Shown here piece by piece: positions 53,865-62,322 of a stretch of DNA of 64,000 bases. Source of the DNA: Natronosalvus sp042663485 (GTDB lineage: Archaea > Halobacteriota > Halobacteria > Halobacteriales > Natrialbaceae); NCBI GenBank assembly GCA_042663485.1, contig JBHTAF010000004.1. One strand, 5' to 3'. A program made the position numbers and the translations under genes. The notes beneath the pieces were generated by a model that had not been told where the DNA came from, did not search any database, and saw only the letters and a program-made list of their open reading frames with translations. Each line of letters begins with the position of its first letter. The first letter of the stretch is position 1.

Positions 53865-54989
53865 ATGGAAAAACTCGAGCGACTGGACGCACTTCTCGAG
53901 GCGAAGGACCTGGCGTCGGTCTGGTTCGCCCGTCCGAACTCGTTCGCGTGGTTGAGCGGCGGCAGCTCGGTCGTCGATCGTGAGGGCGACGTCGGCGTCG
54001 GGGCCCTCGGCTACGACGGCGACGAGGTGACGCTGCTGGCTGACACCATCGAGATCGACCGCCTGTACGAGGAAGAGCTGCCAGACCTCGAGGCCGCAGG
54101 TGTATCGGTAACTCGCGAAGCGTTTCCCTGGTACGAACGCTCGCTGCTCGAGGTCCTCGCGGAGTCCGTCGAGGGACCCGCGGCCGTAGACGTCGACGTC
54201 CCCGGCCTCGAGCACCTCGACCCCGCGACGGTTCGTCAGCCCCTGACCGCGACCGACTGCGAGCGCTACCGCGACCTCGGTCGGGAGACGGCGGCGGCCG
54301 TCGAGGCCGTCTGCCGGGAACTCCAGCCCGACGACACGGAAGACGAGGTCACCGCGGCGCTCACGGTTTCACTCGCCGCCCGAAACATCGAGGCCCCGGT
54401 CGTCCTCGTGGGCGGCTCCGAACGCGCACAGAAATACCGCCACTACACGCCGAAGTCGGTCGAGTTCGGCGACTACGCCCTCGTCTCGGTGACCACCCAG
54501 CGCCACGGCCTGCACGCCAGTTGCACCCGCGCCGTCGCCTTCGACCCGCCGGAGTGGCTCGCGGAGCGTCATCGTCACGCCGCCCGCGTCGAGACGACTG
54601 CGCTGGCCGCGACCCGGGACGCTGCCAGGGAGGGCGACACGGCCGGCGACGTCTTCGCCGAGATTCAGGCGGCCTACGACGCCCTCGGCCACACCGGCGA
54701 GTGGGAACGCCACCACCAGGGTGGGGCCGCCGGCTTCACCGGGCGCGAGTGGATCGCGACGCCGGACCACGAGGCGCTCGTGACCGCGCCGATGGCTTAC
54801 GCCTGGAATCCGACCGTCCAGGGTGCCAAGAGCGAGGACACCGTCCTGGTCTCGGACGATGGTTTCGAGACGCTGACGGACGCCGGAACTGGAACCGGTA
54901 CCGACGACGACTGGCCGACCATCGAGGTCAAGGCGGTCGGCGAGTACGACCTCGAACTCGAGCGGCCCGCGGTGCTCGGTCTCGAGTGA
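53865..54989 (+). CDS. M24-fold (aminopeptidase P-like) protein, metal ligands absent
   Basis: A 374-residue protein with a creatinase N-like domain (about residues 1-130: VWFARPNSFAWLSGGSSVVD) and an M24 pita-bread fold (about 145-374). The usual metal Asp pair is not seen: the region reads GDYALVSVTTQRHGLHASCTRAVAF, with Ser and His in those places, while the later HHQGGAAGF keeps the His. It may be a pseudo-enzyme or a metal-free hydrolase like creatinase. It is divergent from ctaA by about 150 bases. Confidence 0.82.
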   Translation: MEKLERLDALLEAKDLASVWFARPNSFAWLSGGSSVVDREGDVGVGALGYDGDEVTLLADTIEIDRLYEEELPDLEAAGVSVTREAFPWYERSLLEVLAESVEGPAAVDVDVPGLEHLDPATVRQPLTATDCERYRDLGRETAAAVEAVCRELQPDDTEDEVTAALTVSLAARNIEAPVVLVGGSERAQKYRHYTPKSVEFGDYALVSVTTQRHGLHASCTRAVAFDPPEWLAERHRHAARVETTALAATRDAAREGDTAGDVFAEIQAAYDALGHTGEWERHHQGGAAGFTGREWIATPDHEALVTAPMAYAWNPTVQGAKSEDTVLVSDDGFETLTDAGTGTGTDDDWPTIEVKAVGEYDLELERPAVLGLE

Positions 54990-55079
54990 GTTGCGATCGG
55001 TTCTGATTTCGATTTCGCTCTCGAGTGACCTGTTACCGACCCTGCTCTCGAGGAAGCAGGTCCGCGCTTCGACGCAGAC

Positions 55080-55829
55080 TCAGGTCATTATTCGCCGAAC
55101 CACCGGCTCGGGTAACGCCTCGAACAGCCACGCGACCAGCCGCCAGCGCCGGGTGACGTAGACGTGGGAGCGTTCCCGGCGGATCGCTCGAGCGATCTGT
55201 GCGGCCGCCGTCCCCGGCGAACTGATCCAGAACGGTTCGTCTGCGAGCATGAGGTCGGTGTCGACGAATCCGGGTTCGACCGTCGTGATCGTCACGTCTG
55301 CCGAGCGGGTCGCCTGGCGGTGTCTGAGCCCCTCGAGGTACGTCGAGACGAAGGCCTTCGAGGCGTTGTAGGCAGGCGAACTGGGGTTCCCGAACCGGGA
55401 GGCTACCGACGAGATCCCGACGAGGTGGCCGTCGCGCTCGCTCTCGAACGCCTGACGAGTCTCGAAGTGCTCCATCGCCGCCGTCGCCAGCGCGGTAAAA
55501 CCGCGGACGTTGACGTCGATCGTCTTCCGTTCGTGATTCCATTCGAGGCCGTGATTGGGGCCACCGACGCCCGCGCTGAGGACGACGAGGTCGACCGGGG
55601 GCATAGCCTCGATCAAATCGTCGAAGCCGGCCCTGGCGTCCTCGACGTCGGTGACGTCCATCGTCGCGACGTAGGCGCTCGTCGGCAGGGATTCGCCGAT
55701 CGACGACAGCCGTTCGGTTCGCCTCGCCGCGAGGCCGAGTTCGTACCCTTCCGCGGCGAGTTCGCGGGCGAGCGCTTCTCCGATACCGGAGGAGGCGCCG
55801 ACGACGATCGCCCCTCGAGTCGTGGACAT
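55080..55829 (-). CDS. short-chain dehydrogenase/reductase
   Basis: A 249-residue Rossmann enzyme. GASSGIGEALARELAAEGYELGLAARR binds NADP(H), LSAGVGG is the NAG-like motif, and the catalytic set is S in SSVASRF and Y-x3-K in YNASK. The C-terminal end (LVAWLFEALPEPVVRRIM) is hydrophobic and may contact membrane. ATG at 55829 is chosen. Substrate unknown. It follows the histidine kinase in the same direction after about 110 bases. Confidence 0.9.
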   Translation of the reverse strand: MSTTRGAIVVGASSGIGEALARELAAEGYELGLAARRTERLSSIGESLPTSAYVATMDVTDVEDARAGFDDLIEAMPPVDLVVLSAGVGGPNHGLEWNHERKTIDVNVRGFTALATAAMEHFETRQAFESERDGHLVGISSVASRFGNPSSPAYNASKAFVSTYLEGLRHRQATRSADVTITTVEPGFVDTDLMLADEPFWISSPGTAAAQIARAIRRERSHVYVTRRWRLVAWLFEALPEPVVRRIMT

Positions 55830-55941
55830 GGGCGTGCATTCGGCGTAGACGGTATAGTCGTGTTGACTCGAGCGGTCACTGACCAAAAATCGGTGCGTCC
55901 ACCGGCCGTACCGACGTCTCGCAGCGTACGGCAGAAGGCGC

Positions 55942-58302
55942 TCACGTCTCTGGGGCCGGGAGCGTAACCGAGAACGTCGCCCCTTCTCCGGGTTCGGCAT
56001 CGACCCAGATATCGCCGCCGTGACGCTCGACGATGCGCTTACAGAGCGCCAGGCCGATACCGGATCCCGGGTACTCCTCGCGACTGTGAAGTCGCTGGAA
56101 GACCTCGAAAACTCGACTGTCGTGTGCCGGGTCCAGTCCGATCCCCTCGTCGCACACGGACACGACCCACTCCGTCCCGTCTCGTTCGGCCGAGACGTGT
56201 ATCTGTGGCGGTTCGTCGCCGCTGTAGGTCATCGCGTTGTCCAGGAGGTTCTGGAACAGTTGGCGGAGTTGCGTACGGTCTCCTCGGACCTGGGGAAGCG
56301 AATCGGACGTGATGGTGGCGTTGCTCCGTTCGATCTGTACCTCGAGGTCGTCGAGCACGTCCTCGAAGACGGCGTCGAGATCGGTCGGCTCGAGCGGCTT
56401 TCCTCCCGTCTCGATACGGGAGTACTCGAGCAGTCCCTCGATCATCGCCCGCATCCGGTCGGCCCCGCCGACGGCGAACTCGAGGTAGTCCATCCCGTCG
56501 GCGTCCAGGTCGTCTTCGTAGCGCTGTTCGATCAACTGGAGGTAACTCGAGACCATCCGCAGGGGCTCTTGCAGGTCGTGGCTGGCCGCGTGGGCGAACT
56601 GCTCGAGGCGTTTGTTCGACCGTGTTAGCCGCTCGTTCGCTCGCTCGAGTTGTCGTTCTCGTTTTTTCCGGTTCGTGATATCCCGGATAACGCCGGTGAA
56701 GTAGCGGTCGTTCTCGTAGACGATTTCGCTGAACGTGATCGACAGCGACACCGTCGAACCGTCGGCGCGCTGTCCCGGAATCTCGACGTAGTCCCAGTCG
56801 AGGGTCCGTTCGTCGGTCTCGAGATACCGCTGCAGCCCCGCCCGATGGCGAGCTGCGAGATCGTCTCGCATGAGCGTCGTAAGCGACTCACCGACCAGTT
56901 CGTCGGGTTCGTAGCCGAAGATGTCCTCGACGGCGGGGTTCACCGAGCGGATCGTGCTCTCGGCGTCGATCGTCACGATGACGTCGTTGGCGGCCTCCGT
57001 CAGCGCCCGATATCGCTCGAGTTCCAGTTCGTGCTGTTTACTCTCGGTGATGTCGCGGAAGTAGACGGAGACGCCCGTTTCGGAGGGGTAGAGGTTCGCT
57101 TCCACCCAGAAGTCGAGCGGATCGAAGTACAGGTCGTAGCTGGTCGACACCTGGTCGTTCAGCGCCGTGTGGAACGCGTCCCAGACCTCGTCCACCTCCG
57201 CCGCTTCGGGGTACAGCTCCCAGAGGTTCTCTCCGAGTAGCTCCGCTCTCGGTCGCTGGAGCAGTTCCGCGGCGCGCTCGTTGACGTGTGTAAACCGGAA
57301 TTCGTCGTCGACGGCGTAGAACGCGTCGGTGATCCGCCCGAGCATCTCCTCGAATTCGTTCTCGAGACGCTTCTGGTCGGTGACGTCGGTAAGCGCGAGA
57401 ACGGCGCCGGTCGCGTCGCGGCCGTCGCCATCGGCGTCCAGCGGGGCGCCGTTCACCGTCACCCAGATGCGCTCGCCGTCGGGACGGCGCAGACCGATTT
57501 CCATGTCGAAGATCGGCTCACCGGTTTCGATTACCTGCATGAACGGCGTTTCTCCCCCGGAGAGGGGAGTTCCGTCGGCGTCGGTCAACCGCCAGCGCGG
57601 GTCGTCGTACGCCACCGATTCGAGGTCTTCGCGGTCGCGGCCGAGGATGCTCTCGGCGTGTTCGTTGACGAACTGCAGGTCGCCGTTCGCGTCGAATACC
57701 ACGATCCCGACGGGGCTGGTCTCGACGATCTGTTCTTTGACCTCCTTTTCAGCCTCGAGGGATCGTTTCGCCCGCCTGGTTTCGATGGCTGCGGCGAGCA
57801 CGTTCGCGATGCTCTGGACGAAATTCACGTCGTACTCGGTGAACGCCCGGCGTTCCGTCGTGTGCGTACCCAGGACGCCCCACGGGTCCTCGAGCGAGCC
57901 GATGATGACGCTAATTCCGCTGACGACGTCGTGGTCGACCAGCAGGTCGGGCCCAGAGAAGCGGTCTTCGGTCCGCAAATCGTCGACGACGACGGGTTCT
58001 TCGGAGAGGAGCGTATAGCCCGCCTGCGAGTCCAGATCGGTCGGCGCCGTCGCGGTTCCGACGAGTCCGTCTTGCCAGCCGACCCCCTGTCGCAGGAGGA
58101 CCTCGTCGCCCCCGGGGAGCAGTTCGAGCACCTCGCAGTACTCGGTGTCGAGCGTATCTGCGACGGCGACTGAGGCGTCGTGTAGCAACTCATCGAGGTC
58201 GCCGGTCTCGAGCGCCCGCTGGCCGAATTCGGCGACGACTTCCTGCTGATGGACCCTCGTGTGGAGTTCGCTATCCGCACCCGAACTCGAATCCATTGCC
58301 AT
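55942..58302 (-). CDS. GAF/multi-PAS sensor histidine kinase
   Basis: A 786-residue soluble kinase. Domains in order: GAF (about residues 20-175), three PAS/PAC units (about 185-310, 320-430, 435-560), a HisKA helix with the phosphate-accepting His in FAHAASHDLQEPLR and a HATPase domain with N box LLDNAMTYS, G1 VCDEGIGLDP and G2 SGIGLALCKRIV. No membrane segment is seen, so it senses a cytoplasmic cue. No receiver partner is adjacent, as is common in haloarchaea. Confidence 0.93.
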   Translation of the reverse strand: MAMDSSSGADSELHTRVHQQEVVAEFGQRALETGDLDELLHDASVAVADTLDTEYCEVLELLPGGDEVLLRQGVGWQDGLVGTATAPTDLDSQAGYTLLSEEPVVVDDLRTEDRFSGPDLLVDHDVVSGISVIIGSLEDPWGVLGTHTTERRAFTEYDVNFVQSIANVLAAAIETRRAKRSLEAEKEVKEQIVETSPVGIVVFDANGDLQFVNEHAESILGRDREDLESVAYDDPRWRLTDADGTPLSGGETPFMQVIETGEPIFDMEIGLRRPDGERIWVTVNGAPLDADGDGRDATGAVLALTDVTDQKRLENEFEEMLGRITDAFYAVDDEFRFTHVNERAAELLQRPRAELLGENLWELYPEAAEVDEVWDAFHTALNDQVSTSYDLYFDPLDFWVEANLYPSETGVSVYFRDITESKQHELELERYRALTEAANDVIVTIDAESTIRSVNPAVEDIFGYEPDELVGESLTTLMRDDLAARHRAGLQRYLETDERTLDWDYVEIPGQRADGSTVSLSITFSEIVYENDRYFTGVIRDITNRKKRERQLERANERLTRSNKRLEQFAHAASHDLQEPLRMVSSYLQLIEQRYEDDLDADGMDYLEFAVGGADRMRAMIEGLLEYSRIETGGKPLEPTDLDAVFEDVLDDLEVQIERSNATITSDSLPQVRGDRTQLRQLFQNLLDNAMTYSGDEPPQIHVSAERDGTEWVVSVCDEGIGLDPAHDSRVFEVFQRLHSREEYPGSGIGLALCKRIVERHGGDIWVDAEPGEGATFSVTLPAPET

Positions 58303-58440
58303 TGAACTATATGCGTCCGTCTGTAAATCCTTTCGTTCGTTACGACCGTCTTATAATACTCCGTGGGACCGAGACGTACGATCAGTTGACGCTCTCGCTG
58401 ATCGGCGAGTGCACCGTCGGCCGGTCATGGGCCCTTCTCC

Positions 58441-58510
58441 TCGACGATACCCGGTCGACCCCATCCTTCGACGATACCCGGCCGAACCCATCTCCTTGAC
58501 GATACCAGGC
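58441..58510. repeat. three degenerate tandem copies, 27-28 bp period
   Basis: TCGACGATACCCGGTCGACC, TCGACGATACCCGGCCGAAC and TTGACGATACCAGGCCACC follow one another with CCATC/CATCT joints. They sit between the kinase promoter region and the CDGSH gene end. The role is unknown. Confidence 0.75.
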
Positions 58511-58515
58511 CACCG

Positions 58516-58758
58516 TCACTCGTCACTACAAACGACGTCCTCGACGACACGCCGCGATCGATCGCCGTCCTCGTCCGTCTCGTACACGTAGAGTTCGTCC
58601 GCTCGTTCGTCTCGCGTCGTTCGATGGGTGCCGTCACAGAACGGGTATGTCTCCGCGAGACCGCACTGACAGATCGCGACGTTCCCTTTCTCGGAATTGA
58701 TGTCGTCTTCCTCGAGCTTTCGCGGGCCGGTCGCGTCGTGGCGGACGAGTCGTGCCAT
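58516..58758 (-). CDS. CDGSH iron-sulfur domain protein
   Basis: An 80-residue protein with CQCGLAETYPFCDGTH, the C-x-C-x2-(S/T/A)-x3-P-x-C-D-G-(S/T/A)-H motif that holds a [2Fe-2S] cluster through three Cys and one His. This is a mitoNEET-like single-domain form. It probably moves electrons or clusters. The opposite-strand DUF456 gene starts about 130 bases away. Confidence 0.93.
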   Translation of the reverse strand: MARLVRHDATGPRKLEEDDINSEKGNVAICQCGLAETYPFCDGTHRTTRDERADELYVYETDEDGDRSRRVVEDVVCSDE

Positions 58759-58889
58759 GTCGAGAGCGACGGCCCCGCGGTACTAAACGGTGGCCACGTC
58801 GTTCGGATCGATCGGTCGAGCCGCGAAACCGGGAAAATCGGTATACGGCAGGCAGCACGCCTTTCCCCCTACCGATCGACAATCGAGCC

Positions 58890-59375
58890 ATGGTCGACGC
58901 CCTCACCGTGCTCGCGGTCGTCCTCCTGATCGGCGGTATCGCCGGCACTGTCGTCCCGCTCGTTCCCGGCGGTGGTCTCTCACTGGCCGGACTCTTTCTC
59001 TACTGGTGGCACAGCGGGTACAGCGAACCTGGCGTCGTCGCGTTCGTCGCGTTGACCGCCCTCGGCCTGGCTACGCTGTTCGCGGAGTTCTTCGCCGGGT
59101 CGATCGCCGCCCGTGCTGGCGGCGCCTCGTGGCAAACGACCGCGCTCGCTGCCGCCGTCGGAATCGCACTGATGATCGTAACCGGGCCGCTCGGCTTCCT
59201 AGTCGGCCTCTTCGGCACCGTGTTTGCCCTCGAGTTCGTCGGGAATCGCGACCTCGAAGACAGCCTTCGTGCGGCCGGCTACGCCACCGCTGGAACGCTC
59301 GCGTCGACGGCGGTTCAGCTCTTGCTGACGAGTGCGATTCTCGTCGGGTTCCTCCTCGCCGTGTTCGTCTTCTGA
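58890..59375 (+). CDS. DUF456 family membrane protein
   Basis: A 161-residue protein with about five membrane segments. VLLIGGIAGTVVPLVPGGGLSLAGLFLYWW and GPLGFLVGLFGTVFALEFVG are the Pro/Gly-rich blocks of the DUF456 family. Function is unknown. ATG at 58890 is taken; the longer upstream frame is hydrophilic and lies over the CDGSH promoter. Confidence 0.85.
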   Translation: MVDALTVLAVVLLIGGIAGTVVPLVPGGGLSLAGLFLYWWHSGYSEPGVVAFVALTALGLATLFAEFFAGSIAARAGGASWQTTALAAAVGIALMIVTGPLGFLVGLFGTVFALEFVGNRDLEDSLRAAGYATAGTLASTAVQLLLTSAILVGFLLAVFVF

Positions 59376-59446
59376 CCGCACCGATCGTGTACAGGATCGC
59401 TGACCACCGAAACGATTGTGTCACTGGATCGCCCAGAGTCGGCATA

Positions 59447-59614
59447 ATGCGCTGTAGAGAGGACGGCTGCGAGCGGGACGCCGCTGTAGAGTTACACATT
59501 CCGTGGGCCGAAAACCGCGTCGTGTGCGCGCCCCACGCCCGCGTCCTGGGTCGTCAGGACGGCGTCGTCGCCGACCCGTTCCCGGACAGCGGACCGGATT
59601 TGCTCGAGGAGTGA
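59447..59614 (+). CDS. small Cys/His protein (putative zinc binding)
   Basis: A 55-residue protein with MRCREDGCERDAA at the start and NRVVCAPHARVLGRQDGVVADPF later; Cys3, Cys8, Cys27 and His30 could bind one zinc ion. The compact pattern is typical of the small zinc-finger proteins common in haloarchaea. It is 71 bases after the DUF456 stop on the same strand and converges on gltX. Function unknown. Confidence 0.7.
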   Translation: MRCREDGCERDAAVELHIPWAENRVVCAPHARVLGRQDGVVADPFPDSGPDLLEE

Positions 59615-59687
59615 CGCTTCGACCGAAAGCGGCTGCCTACGAGTCGACTTTCGATCGGAAGCACGCCGCTCGAGACGCCGACGTCGA

Positions 59688-61412
59688 TTAGGGATGCGCG
59701 TAGTACGCGACGACCTCGTCGCTGCCTTCGTCGACCTCGTCGATTCGGGCGAAGCCCACGCGCTCGAACTGGACGACGTCGTCGGGAGAAAGGTCCCCGA
59801 CCTCGGGTTCGGCTCGCCCCTCGACGTCGCCGTCCATCGTTCGCAGCGTGAGCGGGACGCTCTCGGCCGCCGGCGCCCAGTGGATTACGTCGACGTCACC
59901 CTCGCGAACGACGTCGATGGAGTCGCCCGTGTACTGCAGGACGTCTCGAGTGTACTGGAAACAGCCGAGTCCCTTCAGCCAGATGCGCTCCTCTCGCTGT
60001 GGGAAGTCGTCCTGCTCGAGGACGACGGCGTCGCCGGCGGGGATGTGGCGCACGCCGCGATCCTCGTGGTTCGGGTGCAGCGGCGGCGTCGCCTCATCTG
60101 GCGGACTCCCGGCCAGCCCGACTTCGGCGCCCTCGCGAACGAAGAACCGGCGGTCGGTCTCCTCGTCGATCAGGTCTCGATTGGCCGCGTAGATGGAACT
60201 CATCGCGAGGTCGACGTCGCTCGTCGAGGTACCGAGCTGGATCATGGCGTCGGTGATCGCCTCGCCGCGGACCCCGCGGCGTCGGAGGCTCTGGATGGTC
60301 GGTGCTCGCGGGTCGTCCCAGCCGTCGAGGTGACCGGTCTCGATCAACTCCCCGATACGGGAGGTACTCATCTTCACGTCGTAGGCGTCGACCTGCACGT
60401 GGCCCCAGTGGACGACCTCCGGGTACGCCCAGCCGAAGTAGTCGTAGAGGAACTGCTGGCGTTTCGCGGAGTCCTGGAGGTCGATTCCCCGGATGATGTG
60501 GGTGATGCCGATGCGGTGGTCGTCGACGCCGGACTGGAAGTCGAGCATCGGCCAGCACCGGTAGTCGGCGGCACGCTCGCGCGGGTGGGGCGTATCGACC
60601 ATTCGGAAGGCGACCCAGTCGCGGAGGGCGGGGTTCTTGTGTTCGATGTCCGTCTTGACCCGGAGGACCATCTCGCCGCTATCGTACTTGCCTGCGACCA
60701 TGTCCTCGAATTCCGCGAGGACCGTCTCCAGGTCCTTGTCGCGGTGGGGACATGGCTCGCCGGCGTTTTTCAGGTCGCTAAACTCCTCGCCCGGACACGA
60801 GCAGGTGTAGGCCCCGCCCATCTCGATCAGCTCCCGAGCGTGGTCGTAGTAGCTCTCGACCCGGTCGCTCGCACGATAGGTTGCGTCGGGCTCGAACCCC
60901 AGGTAGTCGACGTCCTCGAGGATCCAGTCGTAGGCCTCGAGGTTCGGCCGCTTCGTCTCGGGGTCGGTGTCGTCGAAGCGAACGCAGAACCAGCCGTCGT
61001 AGCGCTCCTTGTAGGTCCCGATGACGGCGGGCATCCGCGCGTGGCCGATGTGCCAGGGGCCGTTGGGATTCGGCGCACAGCGCATCCGGATCTCGTCGTA
61101 CTCGTCGGCGTTCGGGAGATCGGGCAGGACCGTGTCGTCTTCTTCGTCCTCGGCCTCGAGTTCGGCCAGTTCCTCGGGTGCCAGTTCCTCGAGTCTGGCG
61201 CGGCGCTCGTCGGGGTCGAAGCCGTTGACTCGAGAGACGACGCCACCGACGACGCCGGGGACTTCGTCGGCGTGTTCGCGAAAGTCGGGGTTGTCGCCCA
61301 TCAGCGGCCCCATGACGGCGCCGACGTTGGCCTCGCTCCCGTGTTTGACCGCGTTCAGCAGTGCGTGTTTCTCGGCCTCGCGCTCGACGCGGCCTCGTAA
61401 CTCCTCGTCCAT
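59688..61412 (-). CDS. gltX: glutamyl-tRNA synthetase, archaeal type
   Basis: A 574-residue class I synthetase loading tRNA-Glu (and perhaps tRNA-Gln before amidation). HIGH is PNGPWHIGHAR and the KMSKS counterpart is VKMSTSRIG. An archaeal N-terminal helical domain covers about residues 1-95 and a beta-barrel anticodon domain (from about 420) replaces the bacterial alpha-cage. ATG at 61412 is used; the longer frame is a low-complexity repeat region. It follows the lipoprotein gene on the same strand. Confidence 0.96.
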   Translation of the reverse strand: MDEELRGRVEREAEKHALLNAVKHGSEANVGAVMGPLMGDNPDFREHADEVPGVVGGVVSRVNGFDPDERRARLEELAPEELAELEAEDEEDDTVLPDLPNADEYDEIRMRCAPNPNGPWHIGHARMPAVIGTYKERYDGWFCVRFDDTDPETKRPNLEAYDWILEDVDYLGFEPDATYRASDRVESYYDHARELIEMGGAYTCSCPGEEFSDLKNAGEPCPHRDKDLETVLAEFEDMVAGKYDSGEMVLRVKTDIEHKNPALRDWVAFRMVDTPHPRERAADYRCWPMLDFQSGVDDHRIGITHIIRGIDLQDSAKRQQFLYDYFGWAYPEVVHWGHVQVDAYDVKMSTSRIGELIETGHLDGWDDPRAPTIQSLRRRGVRGEAITDAMIQLGTSTSDVDLAMSSIYAANRDLIDEETDRRFFVREGAEVGLAGSPPDEATPPLHPNHEDRGVRHIPAGDAVVLEQDDFPQREERIWLKGLGCFQYTRDVLQYTGDSIDVVREGDVDVIHWAPAAESVPLTLRTMDGDVEGRAEPEVGDLSPDDVVQFERVGFARIDEVDEGSDEVVAYYAHP

Positions 61413-61470
61413 GTTGGCGAACAGTTTCGCCCGCGCGTTCAAAACAGCCGCGGTGTGTGCCCGAGTCCGT

Positions 61471-61570
61471 GCTCGAACGCGCCGGTCAGTCCTCGAGCGT
61501 GCCGACGGTCCTCGTGCGTGTAGACCAGCCCTCGAGCGAGCCGACCAGTGCTCGAACGCGCCGACTAGTC
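61471..61570. repeat. five degenerate 20-bp tandem copies before gltX
   Basis: Units of the form CTCGARCGNGCCGACCAGTC run head to tail from 61471 to 61570, with 19-21 base spacing. The last copy overlaps the stop codon of the lipoprotein gene. They lie where the gltX promoter or leader would be. Confidence 0.8.
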
Positions 61571-62191
61571 CTCGGAGGCGTTCGACGCCTCGGCGACGTC
61601 CTCCTCGTAGACGATCATCTGCTGGATGTTCATCCACAGCGCCATCTGCTGCATCTCACCCTCGTTGTGGGCCTCGAGCCACTCGTTTTTGACGCCCCAG
61701 CCGTAGGCCTGCCCCGCGAGCGGGTTGACGATGTCGCCGACGAGCATGCCGTAGTCGCTGTCGCCGTTCGCGACGACGGTCTGGTTGTACGCCTGGACGA
61801 TGACGCCCATCTCGTCGAGGGTGGCCTGGTAGAGGTCGTGGTCGACGCTGGTCGCTGGCGGGTCGTCTGAATCATTTACAGATTCGCCGTCCAACGAGTC
61901 CGAATCGCCCTCGAGGTCGTCGTCGACAGTCGATTGATACTCGAGGATGAGGTCGCCGTCGTTCTCGTAGAGCGCTTTGACGGTGATGTCGTAGTCCTGG
62001 ATGCCGTTCTCGAGGACGTAGTAGAATTCCTCCGGCGTGCCTTGCGGTGGATCGGATGGTTCGGTCGGACGGAAGTTCCGACCGGAGCTGCCGAGAAACG
62101 AGCCGAGACAGCCGGCGAGGCCGGTCAGCCCCGCCGCCCCGATACCGCCCAGCAGGCGGCGGCGAGAGAGCGAACCGTTCGAGTTGTCCAT
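61565..62191 (-). CDS. TAT-exported lipoprotein, hypothetical
   Basis: A 208-residue protein with a twin-arginine signal and lipobox (SRRRLLGGIGAAGLTGLAGC, cleaved before the Cys near residue 28), so it is probably anchored outside the membrane. The mature part has an alpha/beta domain (PPQGTPEEFYYVLENGIQDYDITVKALYENDGDLILEYQS), an acidic loop and a helical end (GQAYGWGVKNEWLEAHNEGEMQQMALWMNIQQMI). No named family recognised. It sits between idsA and gltX as in related genomes. Confidence 0.8.
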   Translation of the reverse strand: MDNSNGSLSRRRLLGGIGAAGLTGLAGCLGSFLGSSGRNFRPTEPSDPPQGTPEEFYYVLENGIQDYDITVKALYENDGDLILEYQSTVDDDLEGDSDSLDGESVNDSDDPPATSVDHDLYQATLDEMGVIVQAYNQTVVANGDSDYGMLVGDIVNPLAGQAYGWGVKNEWLEAHNEGEMQQMALWMNIQQMIVYEEDVAEASNASED

Positions 62192-62233
62192 ACCCTTTGT
62201 AGCGACAACACGGGCAAAAACCTCCGTTCCATT

Positions 62234-62281
62234 TCGAGGGCTGAGTCGTCGGCCAACTCGAGGGCTGAGTCGTCGGTCAAT
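62234..62281. repeat. 24-bp direct duplication
   Basis: TCGAGGGCTGAGTCGTCGG is followed by (C/T)CAA(C/T) and repeated with a 24-base period in the spacer between idsA and the lipoprotein gene. Confidence 0.75.
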
Positions 62282-62322
62282 CGAGCAGCGAAAAATCGCC
62301 GAGGACGACCCAATCGACCGCC

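Noticed and set aside
59694..61400. 568-codon frame opposite gltX
   Set aside because: Shadow frame; gltX has all synthetase motifs on the other strand.
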